Shown piece after piece: positions 53,629 through 63,341 of a stretch of 64,000 nt of DNA. The position numbers and the translations under genes were made by a program. The stretch lies in contig NZ_CP036282.1 of NCBI RefSeq assembly GCF_006974105.1, positions 186,001 through 250,000 on the forward strand. Reading direction: 5' to 3'. This DNA is from Rhodoferax aquaticus. Lineage in GTDB: Bacteria; Pseudomonadota; Gammaproteobacteria; Burkholderiales; Burkholderiaceae_C. Each line of letters opens with the position of its first letter. The stretch's first letter is position 1. The notes below the pieces were generated by a model. It saw only the letters and a program-made list of their open reading frames with translations, did no database searches and was not told the origin of the DNA.

Positions 53629-55007
53629 CAGACGCGCCGAGCCAATTCCGCAGCCTTGCCGGTGTAGCTGGCGGGCGTCATTTCCATGAGGCGTGCTTTT
53701 TCACTCTCCGGAATGGCGAGGTTAGCGATAAACCCTTGCATCAACGCTTGCGTCATAGGAGCTCCACGGGTGAACTTCTTCAACTGTTCGTAGGGTTGCG
53801 GCAGGCCGAACCGGCGCATCACGGTTTGAATGGGCTCGGCCAGCACTTCCCACGACGCATCGAGGTCGGCTGCGATTTCAGATTCGTTGATCTCCAGCTT
53901 GTTCAAACCCGTGAGCAGCGATTGGTTGGCCAATACTGCGTAGCCTAGGGCCACGCCCATGTTGCGCAGCACAGTGCTATCGGTCAGGTCACGCTGCCAG
54001 CGGCTAATGGGCAGCTTCTCACTCAAGTGGCGCAGCAAGGCGTTGGCCAAGCCCAAGTTGCCTTCGGCATTCTCAAAGTCAATGGGATTCACCTTGTGCG
54101 GCATGGTGCTAGAGCCGACTTCGCCATCCTTGAGCTTTTGCTTGAAATAGCCCAAAGACACATAGCCCCAGATGTCACGTGCCAAGTCGATCAAAACAGT
54201 ATTGGTGCGCGCCACGGCATCAAACAGCTCAGCCATATAGTCGTGAGGCTCAATTTGAATGCTGTAGGGCTGGAAGGTCAGGCCCAAGCCAAGCGGCTCG
54301 GGTGATTCAATGACCTTGCGGCTAAAAGCCTCCCAGTCAAACTCTGGCCAAGCGGACAAATGGGCGTTGAAATTGCCTACCGCGCCGTTCATCTTGGCCA
54401 TCATCTTGATGGAAGCAATGCGGTCCCGTGCGTTGTTCAGCCGCACCACCACATTCGCCATCTCTTTTCCAACTGTCGTAGGGCTGGCTGTTTGCCCATG
54501 CGTGCGGCTCAACATGGGGACATCAGCAAAAGTGTGGGCCATGGTGCGCAACTTGGCAATCACTGCATCGAGCGAAGGTAGCAATACCAACTCGCGCGCT
54601 GCTTTGAGCTGCAACGCATGGCTGGTGTTGTTGATGTCCTCACTGGTGCAAGCAAAGTGCACAAACTCACCTGCGGCAGTAAGCTCGGGTCGGGCGTCAA
54701 ACTTGGACTTAATCCAATACTCTACGGCCTTCACATCGTGGTTGGTCGTCTTTTCAATGGCCTTGATAGCTTCACCATCCGCTTCTGAAAAATTCTTCAC
54801 CAAAGACAATAAGTAAGTACGCGCTCCCGGGGTCAGCGGCTTGAATTCTTCAAATCCTGCGTCGCTCAGACTGATAAACCAAGCGACCTCCACTTGCACT
54901 CTGCGGTGCATATAGCCCTGCTCACTCATGAGCGGACGTAAGGTTGCGAGCTTGGGGGCGTAACGGCCGTCCAGTGGTGAAAGTGCGGAAATGGCGGAAA
55001 AAGTCAT
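53628..55007 (-). CDS. purB: adenylosuccinate lyase
   Basis: A 459-residue enzyme for two steps of purine synthesis (SAICAR to AICAR and adenylosuccinate to AMP). The signature SSTMPHKVNPIDFENAEG holds the flexible catalytic Ser; RTHGQTASPTTVGKE holds the catalytic His region. N-terminal SALSPLDGRYAPKL is typical. It precedes yaeQ and overlaps it by one base. Confidence 0.97.
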   Translation of the reverse strand: MTFSAISALSPLDGRYAPKLATLRPLMSEQGYMHRRVQVEVAWFISLSDAGFEEFKPLTPGARTYLLSLVKNFSEADGEAIKAIEKTTNHDVKAVEYWIKSKFDARPELTAAGEFVHFACTSEDINNTSHALQLKAARELVLLPSLDAVIAKLRTMAHTFADVPMLSRTHGQTASPTTVGKEMANVVVRLNNARDRIASIKMMAKMNGAVGNFNAHLSAWPEFDWEAFSRKVIESPEPLGLGLTFQPYSIQIEPHDYMAELFDAVARTNTVLIDLARDIWGYVSLGYFKQKLKDGEVGSSTMPHKVNPIDFENAEGNLGLANALLRHLSEKLPISRWQRDLTDSTVLRNMGVALGYAVLANQSLLTGLNKLEINESEIAADLDASWEVLAEPIQTVMRRFGLPQPYEQLKKFTRGAPMTQALMQGFIANLAIPESEKARLMEMTPASYTGKAAELARRV

Positions 55008-55105
55008 AGGCAGATTGTAGGTTGTGCGCTATCGTTAGTCACACAGCATTCTCTGGTTTACCCTAGTGGCTAGAATGGCCCCCTGTTTGCAACTTCACAC
55101 TTCAC

Positions 55106-55720
55106 ATGAAATTACTCGGTTCAACCTCCAGTCCCTATGTACGCAAAGTGCGTGTCGTCATGGCCGAAAAGAAGCTGGACTACACCTTTGTGGCAGAGGA
55201 TGTGTGGGCTGCCGACACCTCCATCGCGGAGTCCAATCCCCTAGGCAAAGTGCCCTGTTTGGTGATGGAGGGCGCAGAGGCACTGTTTGACTCGCGGGTC
55301 ATCGTGGAGTACCTCGACACTTTGTCCCCGGTTGGCAAACTGATTCCCAGTGTGGGCCGTGAGCGCGCCGAAATCAAAACTTGGGAAGCCTTGGCTGACG
55401 GACTGCTAGACGCTTCCATCTTGGCTCGCCTAGAAGCCACGTGGACTGGGCGCACCAAGGCCCAGCGCAGCCAAGCATGGATTGATCGTCAAATGCTGAA
55501 GATCCATGCCGCATTGAAGGCCATGTCGCGCGGCCTGGGTGACAAGCCTTACTGTGCCGGTATTCATCTTTCCTTGGCTGACATTGCGGTCGGCTGCGCC
55601 TTGGGGTATTTGGATTTTCGCTTTGCCCAGATTGATTGGCGCACAGACTATCCCAACCTACAACGCCTCTACGAAAAGCTTCAACAGCGCCCTAGCTTCG
55701 CAGATACCGTGCCGGCTTAA
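55106..55720 (+). CDS. glutathione S-transferase family protein
   Basis: A 204-residue protein with the thioredoxin-like N-terminal domain (LLGSTSSPYVRKVRVVMAEK, then NPLGKVPCLVMEGAEALFDSRVIVEYLD, the glutathione site) and an alpha-helical C-terminal domain. The Ser-rich SSPY supplies the activating residue. It faces the chemoreceptor gene across a bidirectional terminator. Substrate unknown. Confidence 0.92.
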   Translation: MKLLGSTSSPYVRKVRVVMAEKKLDYTFVAEDVWAADTSIAESNPLGKVPCLVMEGAEALFDSRVIVEYLDTLSPVGKLIPSVGRERAEIKTWEALADGLLDASILARLEATWTGRTKAQRSQAWIDRQMLKIHAALKAMSRGLGDKPYCAGIHLSLADIAVGCALGYLDFRFAQIDWRTDYPNLQRLYEKLQQRPSFADTVPA

Positions 55721-55744
55721 ACACGCTGCGCCAGAGCATGGAAG

Positions 55745-55779
55745 ACAAAAAAATAGCGGCGCAAGCCGCTATTTTTTTG
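55745..55779. terminator. bidirectional terminator between the GST and chemoreceptor genes
   Basis: An A-run, ATAGCGGC, loop GCAA, GCCGCTAT and a T-run. It is symmetric and serves both convergent genes. Confidence 0.93.
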
Positions 55780-55794
55780 TCTGAACTGTGGAGC

Positions 55795-57441
55795 TCAACT
55801 CAGTCGTTTAGTGGGGTTCACCAAGGCCAACAACTTGGCCGCCATGCCCGGTTCGCCGGCGCTGCTGGTTGGGTGGCTCAGACGGGGGACTGCACTGCGA
55901 TCACTGCCGCCATCGATTTTGAACACCGCCACTGTTTGGACCAAGTCGTCGGCCTGAGACTGTAAGCTGCTTGCAGCTGCGGCCATTTCTTCGACCAAGG
56001 CTGCGTTCTGCTGCGTTGCTTGGTCCATCAGGCTGACGGCCTCTCCCACTTGGGACACACCTGCGCTTTGCTCTGAGCTTGCAGCGCTAATCTCGCCCAT
56101 GATGTCCGTCACTCGGCGGATAGAGCTCACCACCTCGGTCATGGTGCTGCCAGCTGTGTCTACCAAGGCACTGCCTTGCTCAACCCGTTCAACACTCGCG
56201 TTGATCAGGCTCTTGATTTCCTTGGCAGCATCTGCGGAACGGCCGGCCAAAGACCGCACTTCAGAGGCCACCACGGCAAACCCACGGCCCTGCTCGCCAG
56301 CACGGGCGGCTTCTACCGCCGCGTTCAGCGCCAAAATGTTCGTTTGGAACGCGATTCCATCAATCACGCCAATAATGTCGGCAATCTTGCGTGATGACTC
56401 ATTGATGCCTTTCATGGTTTCTACCACCTGACTCACTACGTCACCCCCGCGAATAGCCACCGTACTGGCACTCATGGCGAGTTGATTGGCTTGGCGTGCG
56501 CTATCCGCGTTTTGCTTCACCGTAGACCCCAACTCCTCCATGGAAGCCGCGGTTTCTTCCAGCGAGCTGGCTTGTTGCTCGGTGCGGTCGCTCAGGTCTT
56601 GGTTGCCACGCGCTATCTCTGCACTGGAGCTGGCCACGGCCTCAGAACCTTGGCGCACATTGGTCACCACTTTAGACAAGCCCTGTTTCATGTCCATCAA
56701 AGAGCCCAGCAGCACCGCCATTTCGTCCCTACCTGTTACGTCCACACTTACGGTCAAGTCACCCTCAGCGATAGCTTGCGACAAGGTAGACGCCTGTTGC
56801 AGTGAGCGCCCAATGCCTTGTATCAGCAGGGCACCAACTACCGCCGCTACGACGAGACCAAACACTACTGCGCCGATCGAGGTGTTGCGGATGGTGGTGT
56901 AGTGCGAAGCTGCGGACTCATACTCGGTTTGAGCTTCCACCAGTTGCAGCTTGATCAAGGCCTCTAAGCTGTCGTTGGCCGCCTTGAATAGGGGTGGCAA
57001 CTCAGAGTTCACCATCATCTGCAGTTGCATGGTGTTGCCGCCCGTAAGCGCGGCACCTGCGGGAACCAAAGCCTCTGTTTGGAACTTGGCATAGGCGTCA
57101 CCAAACTTCTTCACTTCGTCGGCTTCGTCGCTAGACTTTGGCGATGCGGTGTACTGCTCCCAAGTCTTTTTAGTCTTGGCAGAGAGAGCGTCAATCTGTC
57201 GGCTGGCATCGGCGGCCACGTCTGGCGATGACGCCAAAGCACCTGAGGCAATAAGGTTTGCACTGGTCAGCAAATTGCGCTGAATCAAGGCCAATTGCCC
57301 AACCACGACCGTACGGTCTTCGTACACAGACTTCAAAGCGGCGTTGCTGGAGGCAATACCCACCAAACCTACACCGCCTACGGCAATGAGTAACAGAGAC
57401 ATCAGGGCCAGAAGTGAAAAGAGGCGGGTCGAAATTTTCAC
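55795..57441 (-). CDS. methyl-accepting chemotaxis protein
   Basis: A 548-residue receptor. One membrane helix near the start, a four-helix-bundle periplasmic domain (about residues 30-185), a second helix (about 187-209), HAMP, and the signalling hairpin with its tip VIDGIAFQTNILALNAAVEAARAGEQGRGFAVVA. GTG 57441 is preferred because GGAGAG lies five bases before it; an upstream in-frame TTG is at 57465. The C-terminus has no CheR-tethering pentapeptide. Ligand unknown; no chemotaxis genes adjoin it. Confidence 0.93.
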   Translation of the reverse strand: MKISTRLFSLLALMSLLLIAVGGVGLVGIASSNAALKSVYEDRTVVVGQLALIQRNLLTSANLIASGALASSPDVAADASRQIDALSAKTKKTWEQYTASPKSSDEADEVKKFGDAYAKFQTEALVPAGAALTGGNTMQLQMMVNSELPPLFKAANDSLEALIKLQLVEAQTEYESAASHYTTIRNTSIGAVVFGLVVAAVVGALLIQGIGRSLQQASTLSQAIAEGDLTVSVDVTGRDEMAVLLGSLMDMKQGLSKVVTNVRQGSEAVASSSAEIARGNQDLSDRTEQQASSLEETAASMEELGSTVKQNADSARQANQLAMSASTVAIRGGDVVSQVVETMKGINESSRKIADIIGVIDGIAFQTNILALNAAVEAARAGEQGRGFAVVASEVRSLAGRSADAAKEIKSLINASVERVEQGSALVDTAGSTMTEVVSSIRRVTDIMGEISAASSEQSAGVSQVGEAVSLMDQATQQNAALVEEMAAAASSLQSQADDLVQTVAVFKIDGGSDRSAVPRLSHPTSSAGEPGMAAKLLALVNPTKRLS

Positions 57442-57607
57442 GGGTAGCTCTCCAAGTTTGCGCAACTGCGTCCACCGATGGGTGCGGGGTGTTCCGCACA
57501 GAGGCCATCTATTCGTTAGATGTCGGCAAACGATACTGCAAACTTAAATGCATGACAATGAGAATTCATGCTGCAGCGCAGCAGAAGCAAAGCCAAGGTA
57601 TGCCCGC

Positions 57608-57633
57608 AAAAAAAGCACTCGCGCGGAGTGCTT
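57608..57633 (-). terminator. intrinsic terminator after cnoX
   Basis: On the minus strand AAGCACTC-GCGCG-GAGTGCTT is followed by a T-run (plus-strand A-run at 57608-57614). It ends the gene that stops at 57670. Confidence 0.85.
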
Positions 57634-57669
57634 CAGTTAGACCCGCTGAGCAGAGCGGCCGACCAGGCT

Positions 57670-58626
57670 TCAGTTCAGCGCCATGCTGAGCTTGCGGCGG
57701 TAGGTGGCCACCAGTTGGGCTTGCGGGTTTTGCTCCACCACGGTCTTGCCCGCGATTTCAATGCCACCGGCGGTCTTGCCTGCATCCGCAGGGTTAGCCT
57801 TGGGCTTGGGCGGTGTGAGCAGCTCCAAAATAGCCACATAGGTTTTGCGTGGCACCGCATCGCCCCAGGCCTTGTCGCGCATCACAATTTCCAGCAACTC
57901 TTCCATCGCGCCCGTCCAGTCGCCGCCGACCATGAGCACGCGGGCTTTGGCCAAGCGGGTGTCAAAGTCGCGCTTGTTGGTGGCAATCAAGGCATCAAAT
58001 TGCTCGATAGCCCACGTACCACGGGCGTCAGATGTTACAAATTTAATAGCATTGATGAACTGCTCAAGCGCTTCAAAGCGCAGCTGGCGTGGAATTTGGG
58101 TCAAGGCGGGCGCCAAGGCGGCCTCAGCGTCGTCAATCAGATCGCTCTCAATCAGCAGGCGCACATAGTCGTAGCGCGCGTCGTCATTGGCGGGGTTGAT
58201 GGACAGCGCTTCCAAAAGCTTTTGCAGCGCGGCTTGGGTGTCGCCCGCAGCGGCCAAGGCTTGCGCGTCTTCGGCATCCGCCTCGGCTTCCAGCTCGTCC
58301 AGGGAGGGCAGGTGCTTGTCCAAAAACGCTTTGATTTGGCTCTCAGGCAGTGCGCCTTGGAAACCATCCACCGGTTTGCCACCCACCATCAGCACGCAGG
58401 TGGGAATGCTGCGAATGCCAAAGGCTTGGCTCAGTTGGGGCTCAGCGTCGGAGTCAATCTTGGCGAGTTTGAAGCGGCCCTCATAGGCCAGCTCCACCTT
58501 TTCCAAGATGGGGCCTATGACTTTGCATGGCCCGCACCAAGGCGCCCAGAAGTCCACCAACACAGGCGTTTCGTGGGAGGCGGCAACCACTTCGGCGTCG
58601 AAGTTTTCGATGGTGACATTGATCAT
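57670..58626 (-). CDS. cnoX: thioredoxin-TPR co-chaperone (CnoX/YbbN family)
   Basis: A 318-residue protein: a thioredoxin domain (residues 1-110) with motif WAPWCGPCK (Cys31, Cys34), followed by TPR-like repeats (about 120-290). E. coli CnoX has a changed active site (SxxC) and acts as a chlorine-stress holdase; here both Cys are present, so an oxidoreductase role is possible. The start is ATG 58626. It is divergent from purE. Confidence 0.87.
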   Translation of the reverse strand: MINVTIENFDAEVVAASHETPVLVDFWAPWCGPCKVIGPILEKVELAYEGRFKLAKIDSDAEPQLSQAFGIRSIPTCVLMVGGKPVDGFQGALPESQIKAFLDKHLPSLDELEAEADAEDAQALAAAGDTQAALQKLLEALSINPANDDARYDYVRLLIESDLIDDAEAALAPALTQIPRQLRFEALEQFINAIKFVTSDARGTWAIEQFDALIATNKRDFDTRLAKARVLMVGGDWTGAMEELLEIVMRDKAWGDAVPRKTYVAILELLTPPKPKANPADAGKTAGGIEIAGKTVVEQNPQAQLVATYRRKLSMALN

Positions 58627-58753
58627 GCTGGCTAACTCAGGGTGTAAAAGTAAAATTCAAGCACCACGCCGAATTTTCGGCGCGCGGTGCGCAATGCAAA
58701 TTGTGGCACTGCAGGCGATTTTGCCAGCCTCCCGACCACATTCACCACCTGCC

Positions 58754-59260
58754 ATGCCGCAAATCCACATTGGCGTGTTGATGGGCTCCAGCTCCGACTG
58801 GGACACCATGCACCACGCGGTTCAGATTCTTCAACAGTTTGGTATCGCCTTCGAAGCCAAAGTGGTGTCGGCCCACCGCATGCCGGACGATATGTTTGCC
58901 TATGCCGAGCAAGCGGCCGACCGTGGCATCCGCGCCATCATTGCGGGCGCCGGGGGCGCGGCCCATTTGCCGGGCATGCTGGCTGCCAAAACCACCGTGC
59001 CTGTGCTGGGTGTGCCCGTGGCTAGCAAGCACTTAAGCGGCGTGGACTCGTTGCACAGCATTGTGCAAATGCCCAAAGGCATTCCGGTGGCCACCTTTGC
59101 CATTGGCCAAGCCGGCGCCGCCAATGCCGCCTTGTTTGCGGTAGCCATGCTGGCCAACGACAACCCGGCTTTGCGCGCCAAGCTAGACGCTTTTCGGGCT
59201 GAGCAAACAGAAGCCGCACGCGCCATGGCCTTGCCCATTACCGGCGCAGAGTCCGTATGA
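58754..59260 (+). CDS. purE: 5-(carboxyamino)imidazole ribonucleotide mutase
   Basis: A 168-residue class I PurE that converts N5-CAIR to [21 protein letters not shown] and [11 protein letters not shown] motifs are complete. ATG 58754 gives the standard length; the frame is open further upstream without similarity. It overlaps purK by four bases. Confidence 0.96.
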   Translation: MPQIHIGVLMGSSSDWDTMHHAVQILQQFGIAFEAKVVSAHRMPDDMFAYAEQAADRGIRAIIAGAGGAAHLPGMLAAKTTVPVLGVPVASKHLSGVDSLHSIVQMPKGIPVATFAIGQAGAANAALFAVAMLANDNPALRAKLDAFRAEQTEAARAMALPITGAESV

Positions 59261-60456
59261 GCCAGCGCCTGTTACCCGGCACCACGCCTGCTCAGGGCCC
59301 CCGCGAACTCACCTTGGGCGTGATGGGTGGTGGTCAGCTGGGCCGTATGTTTGTGCATGCCGCGCAAACCATGGGCTACTTCACCGCTGTGCTCGATCCC
59401 GATGCTTTGAGCCCGGCGGGCCGGGTGAGCCACCACCACATCCAAACCGGCTACACCGACCCCGCAGGCCTGCAAGAATTGGCTGAACGCTGCGTGGCCA
59501 TCACCACCGAATTTGAAAACGTGCCCGCCCAGGCCTTGGCCCAATTGGCCGCCAGCCGCCCGGTGTCCCCCAGCGCGGCTGCCGTGGGCATTGCCCAAGA
59601 CCGCGCGGCGGAGAAAGCCCACTTTGTGCGCTGCGGCGTGCCCTGCGCGCCCTATGCGGTGATCGAAACCCAGGCCCAGCTCGACGCCGTGCCTGACAAC
59701 CTGCTGCCCGGCATTCTGAAGACCGCCCGCATGGGCTATGACGGCAAGGGCCAAGCCCGCGTGCGCACCCGCGCCGAGCTGCAAGAGGCTTGGGCCAGCA
59801 TGCAGCAAGTGCCCTGCGTGCTTGAAAAAATGTTGCCCCTGCAGCTGGAGTGCTCTGTCATCGTGGCGCGTGGCGCCGACGGCCAATGCGTGCACCTGCC
59901 CGTGCAGCGCAACCTGCACCGCGATGGCATCTTGGCTGTGACTGAGGTCTATGAGGGAAATCTGCCCCCAGCGCTTGCCCAGCGTGCGCAAGCAGCTGCA
60001 AAATCCATAGCAGAAGGCTTGGGCTATGTGGGCGTGTTGTGCGTGGAGTTTTTTGTTTTGGACGACAGCCACCCCCAAGCCCAAGGCCTGGGCGGCTTGG
60101 TGGTCAACGAGATGGCACCGCGCCCGCATAACAGCGGCCACTACAGCTTGGATGCTTGCGATATTTCGCAGTTTGAGCTGCAAGTGCGCACCTTGGCGCA
60201 GCTGCCCCTGACCCCACCGCGCCAACACAGCGCCGCCGTCATGCTCAACCTCTTGGGCGACATTTGGCCGGCCAACGGCGTGCCTGCGTGGGACCAAGTG
60301 CTGGCCTTGCCAGGTGCGCATTTGCATCTGTACGGCAAAGCCAATGCAAGCAAGGGGCGCAAAATGGGCCACCTTACCTTCACCGGTGCCAGCGCCGCCG
60401 ATGTGCGCGCCACCGCGCTGCAAGCTGCGGCTATTCTGGGCATTGAGGCGTTTTAA
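59257..60456 (+). CDS. purK: 5-(carboxyamino)imidazole ribonucleotide synthase
   Basis: A 399-residue ATP-grasp enzyme that makes N5-CAIR from AIR, bicarbonate and [19 protein letters not shown] starts the fold; [15 protein letters not shown] and [18 protein letters not shown] segments ([11 protein letters not shown]) carry the nucleotide and substrate residues. It is coupled to purE by overlap, matching the need to hand on an unstable product. Confidence 0.96.
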   Translation: MSQRLLPGTTPAQGPRELTLGVMGGGQLGRMFVHAAQTMGYFTAVLDPDALSPAGRVSHHHIQTGYTDPAGLQELAERCVAITTEFENVPAQALAQLAASRPVSPSAAAVGIAQDRAAEKAHFVRCGVPCAPYAVIETQAQLDAVPDNLLPGILKTARMGYDGKGQARVRTRAELQEAWASMQQVPCVLEKMLPLQLECSVIVARGADGQCVHLPVQRNLHRDGILAVTEVYEGNLPPALAQRAQAAAKSIAEGLGYVGVLCVEFFVLDDSHPQAQGLGGLVVNEMAPRPHNSGHYSLDACDISQFELQVRTLAQLPLTPPRQHSAAVMLNLLGDIWPANGVPAWDQVLALPGAHLHLYGKANASKGRKMGHLTFTGASAADVRATALQAAAILGIEAF

Positions 60457-60498
60457 GCCGCACCGCCCGCCCACCACCGTCATACCTTCATAGCCCCC

Positions 60499-61536
60499 AT
60501 GATTGTTGCCTCAAATGCTCCTGATTCCATAGCTTCTTGCGCAGACGCCATAAGGGCGGGAGCCCTGATTGGCCTGCCCACGGAGACGGTGTATGGCTTG
60601 GGCGCAGACGCAAGCAGTGATGAGGCTGTGGCCAAAATTTTTGCTGCCAAAGGGCGCCCGGCGGACCACCCGCTGATCGTGCATGTGGCGGCCTTAGACG
60701 GCGGTATGTCGGGCGTGGCCCATTACGCCCAGCAAGTGCCTGCCTTTGCCAAGCAACTCATGGCGGCGTTTTGGCCCGGCCCGCTCACGCTGATTTTGCC
60801 CCGGCGCACGGGCGTGGGCGCTGCCGCTGCCGGTGGGCAAGACTCCATTGGCCTGCGCTGCCCCGCGCACCCGGCGGCGCAAGCGGTGTTGGCTGCCTTG
60901 CGCCATCCGGCACAGGGCCAGACCGAGGTGTGGGGCATAGCCGCACCCAGCGCCAACCGCTTTGGCCGCGTGAGCCCCACCACAGCGGCCCATGTGCAAA
61001 GCGAGATGGGCCATGAGTTGCTCATTCTGGACGGCGGACCGTGCACCTTGGGCATTGAGTCCACCATCATCGACTGCACCCGCGGCGCACCCGTGTTGCT
61101 GCGCCCGGGGTCTATCACCAGTGCCGACGTGGAGGCGGCGTGTGGCCGCAGATTGCTATCTAAAGAAGAGCAAGAGGCGCAGTCTAGTCAAGCGCCACGG
61201 GCCTCTGGAACCTTGGAGTCGCACTACGCGCCCAATGCCCGCGTGCGCCTTATGGACGCCAAGGCCTTGCAAACCGCCATCGACATGCTGCCCGCCAGCG
61301 CCCCCGACGCCCGTGGCCCCACCATTGCGGTGTATGCCCGGGCGCCGCTCAAGGTGGTGACCGGCATCGTGACCCAACGCACTATGCCTAATGACGCCGC
61401 GCCTGCAGCGCATGAATTGTTCTCTGTGCTGCGCGAACTAGATGCCTTGGGCGTGCAACTGATCTGGGTGGAGACCCCGCCAGACGGGCTGGCTTGGGAC
61501 GGCGTGCGCGACCGCTTGCAACGCGCGGCTGCTTAA
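60499..61536 (+). CDS. L-threonylcarbamoyladenylate synthase, Sua5 type
   Basis: A 345-residue enzyme for the tRNA modification t6A. The YrdC fold shows GLPTETVYGLGADASSDEAVAKIFAAKGRP, the ATP site and SANRFGRVSPTTA; the extra C-terminal Sua5 domain (from about residue 230, RASGTLESHYAPNARV) marks the long form. It is 42 bases after purK and may share its transcript. The product links to translation fidelity, not to purines directly. Confidence 0.92.
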   Translation: MIVASNAPDSIASCADAIRAGALIGLPTETVYGLGADASSDEAVAKIFAAKGRPADHPLIVHVAALDGGMSGVAHYAQQVPAFAKQLMAAFWPGPLTLILPRRTGVGAAAAGGQDSIGLRCPAHPAAQAVLAALRHPAQGQTEVWGIAAPSANRFGRVSPTTAAHVQSEMGHELLILDGGPCTLGIESTIIDCTRGAPVLLRPGSITSADVEAACGRRLLSKEEQEAQSSQAPRASGTLESHYAPNARVRLMDAKALQTAIDMLPASAPDARGPTIAVYARAPLKVVTGIVTQRTMPNDAAPAAHELFSVLRELDALGVQLIWVETPPDGLAWDGVRDRLQRAAA

Positions 61537-61576
61537 AGCTGCCGCCATTACGGCATGCACGCCGGGTGGACTGCCT

Positions 61577-61867
61577 TTAGTCCCCGGTGTGCTCGATTTG
61601 CGTGATGGGCTCTTCGTGGTAGCGCAGCTTCATCACCAGAATGGCGCCTGCCAGCGTCAGGGTAATGGCGTTGGCCCCCACCACGGGCCAGGCGCTGACC
61701 AAAATTCCGTAGGCCAGCCACAGGGCCACCCCGCAAGTAAACGCGCTGTACATGCCCAAAGAAATGCCTCGGACGTCCTTGGTTTGAAAGGTATGCAGCG
61801 CCTGCGGCAAAAAGCTGGCGGTGGTGAGCACGGCGGCGGCATAGCCAATGGCGTCAGTCAAAAGCAT
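61577..61867 (-). CDS. SemiSWEET-type sugar transporter
   Basis: A 96-residue protein with three membrane helices, the half-unit of SWEET transporters that works as a dimer. The PQ motif FLPQALHTFQTKDVRGISLGM and the pore Asn/Trp region (LWLAYGIL, GANAITL) are present. ATG 61867 is preferred because AGGA precedes it on the minus strand and it gives family length; the open frame extends to 61951. A damaged second copy is 1.7 kb away at 63342-63631. Confidence 0.88.
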   Translation of the reverse strand: MLLTDAIGYAAAVLTTASFLPQALHTFQTKDVRGISLGMYSAFTCGVALWLAYGILVSAWPVVGANAITLTLAGAILVMKLRYHEEPITQIEHTGD

Positions 61868-62230
61868 GGACAAAATCCTGGGTGAACGGGGCAAACAAAT
61901 CAGCGCAAACAGCAAGACGCCCAGCCCACGGGAGGAGCGGTAGGTCGTCACCGCGCCCCTCAGACGCGGGCCATGGTGCTTAAGTTTGGAGGGGAGGCTG
62001 AATTCTAGGTGTAAACCCTAGATTCGTGGGCGCTGAGTGAAGACCTCGCTTTCTCAACGGTGGAAATTGCATGTCTTCCACCATCGCCCAAAAAACTCTA
62101 AAGAGGCTAACATCCGCCAAACGCAGTGGGATGACTGAGAGCGCGACGATCACGCCAACTTGACCTTATCGAGGTAAAGGTCAACACTAGCCTGCAAAAT
62201 ATAAATTGAGTCTTTGCAGGGAGGACGAAG
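61868..62230. other. intergenic region before the diguanylate cyclase gene
   Basis: No gene is supported here. It contains a 6-base inverted repeat TCTAGG/CCTAGA (62004-62022), the stronger repeat at 62160-62184 and an AT-rich TATAAA (62200-62205) that could be a -10 element for the gene starting at 62231. Confidence 0.5.
62160..62184. promoter_or_regulatory. palindromic operator candidate upstream of the GGDEF gene
   Basis: TTGACCTT, nine bases, AAGGTCAA is a perfect inverted repeat ending 15 bases before the TATAAA at 62200. Its position over the expected -35 suggests a regulator site. Confidence 0.4.
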
Positions 62231-63208
62231 TTGATCGATTCTTATGGCTTTCTCAAGCTCACCATTGACTCGCTTTCCGAGCAAATTGTGGTGATGGATT
62301 CCACGGGTCTGATACGGTTCGTGAATCAGGCTTGGGTTGATTTCGGCCTGGAAAATGGGTGTATGACCCCCGTAGGGTGGGATGGCGTGAATTACCTTCG
62401 TGTATGTGAAGCAGCCGCAGCGACGGGCGATGGTTTTGGGGTCAGTGCTCTCCATGGGATCAGACGATTGATGGCTGACGGGTGCGGGACATTCACCTTG
62501 GAGTACCCGTGCCATGGCCCGAACGTTTTCCGCTGGTTCATGATGACCGTCAAGCACTTCAAGCATTTGGATGAAAACTTTTACTTGGTCACGCACCGCG
62601 ACATTACCAAGAGAAAGCAGGCGGAGGAGGCTGTATCCCAATTAGCACGTCTAGACGGCCTGACCAACATTCCGAATCGCAGAGCGTTCAATGACTTTTT
62701 GGACTCTGAGTGGAGTCGCTCCATCCGCCAAGGCCAACCGCTGTCTTTGGCCTTGATTGATATTGACCATTTCAAGCTCGTCAATGACACCTATGGCCAC
62801 CAACGGGGAGACGAGTGTCTTGAAAGAGTTGCCGAGGTGCTGCGCGCGCACCGAAAACGCCCCAGTGACTTTTTTGCGCGCTACGGCGGTGAGGAGTTTG
62901 TGTATGTGTTCGGGGGCTCCACGAGTGAAGATGTGCACCTTGTTGTACAGCAGCTTCTCAGCGGCATACGAGAACTGGCGCTGCCTAATGTCAAGTCTCC
63001 GGTGGGCCGCTTTGTCACCGCGAGTGCTGGACTTGCGACCCTATATCCCAAAGCTGGTTGGAAGCCCAATGCCTTGATTGAAGCAGCCGATGCATTGCTA
63101 TATGAGGCTAAGAGCCTAGGACGCAATCAACTGGCTTGGCGCGCCGCCAACCATCCCCACGCTGAGACGCCACCCAAGGCCAATCTGCCCATCGACGCGC
63201 GCCCTTAA
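62231..63208 (+). CDS. PAS-GGDEF diguanylate cyclase
   Basis: A 325-residue soluble protein. Residues about 8-130 form a PAS domain (VVMDSTGLIRFVNQAW ... LVTHRDITKRKQAE), and residues about 140-310 the GGDEF domain with active site ARYGGEEFVYV and inhibitory site RPSD five residues before it, so product inhibition is expected. The start is TTG 62231 with GGAGG seven bases upstream. It makes cyclic di-GMP from two GTP. No EAL domain is present. Confidence 0.93.
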   Translation: MIDSYGFLKLTIDSLSEQIVVMDSTGLIRFVNQAWVDFGLENGCMTPVGWDGVNYLRVCEAAAATGDGFGVSALHGIRRLMADGCGTFTLEYPCHGPNVFRWFMMTVKHFKHLDENFYLVTHRDITKRKQAEEAVSQLARLDGLTNIPNRRAFNDFLDSEWSRSIRQGQPLSLALIDIDHFKLVNDTYGHQRGDECLERVAEVLRAHRKRPSDFFARYGGEEFVYVFGGSTSEDVHLVVQQLLSGIRELALPNVKSPVGRFVTASAGLATLYPKAGWKPNALIEAADALLYEAKSLGRNQLAWRAANHPHAETPPKANLPIDARP

Positions 63209-63222
63209 CCACAGCAGCAAGT

Positions 63223-63325
63223 TCAATCTCTTGCCGCCCAATCCACCAGCGCCTCAATGGCGGGGCGGGCGGCGCAAGCGTTGTTCTCGGTGTTGGTTGG
63301 GCAATACGCCTTGAGCGGGCCACTG
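63223..63325 (-). pseudogene. remnant resembling the C-terminus of a LysR regulator
   Basis: Read on the minus strand, an in-frame stretch of about 33 codons ends ACAARPAIEALVDWAARD before a stop at 63223-63225, like the tail of LysR-type regulators. The rest of the gene is missing: the SemiSWEET pseudogene begins 17 bases beyond. The similarity is short and judged by eye. Confidence 0.35.
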
Positions 63326-63341
63326 ATCTGGAGGCGTACCC

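Noticed and set aside
57568..58635. A long plus-strand open frame opposite cnoX
   Set aside because: Covers the terminator and antisense of cnoX; no recognisable product.
59272..60483. A 403-codon open frame opposite purK
   Set aside because: Shadow of purK in high-GC sequence; no motif and no ribosome site.
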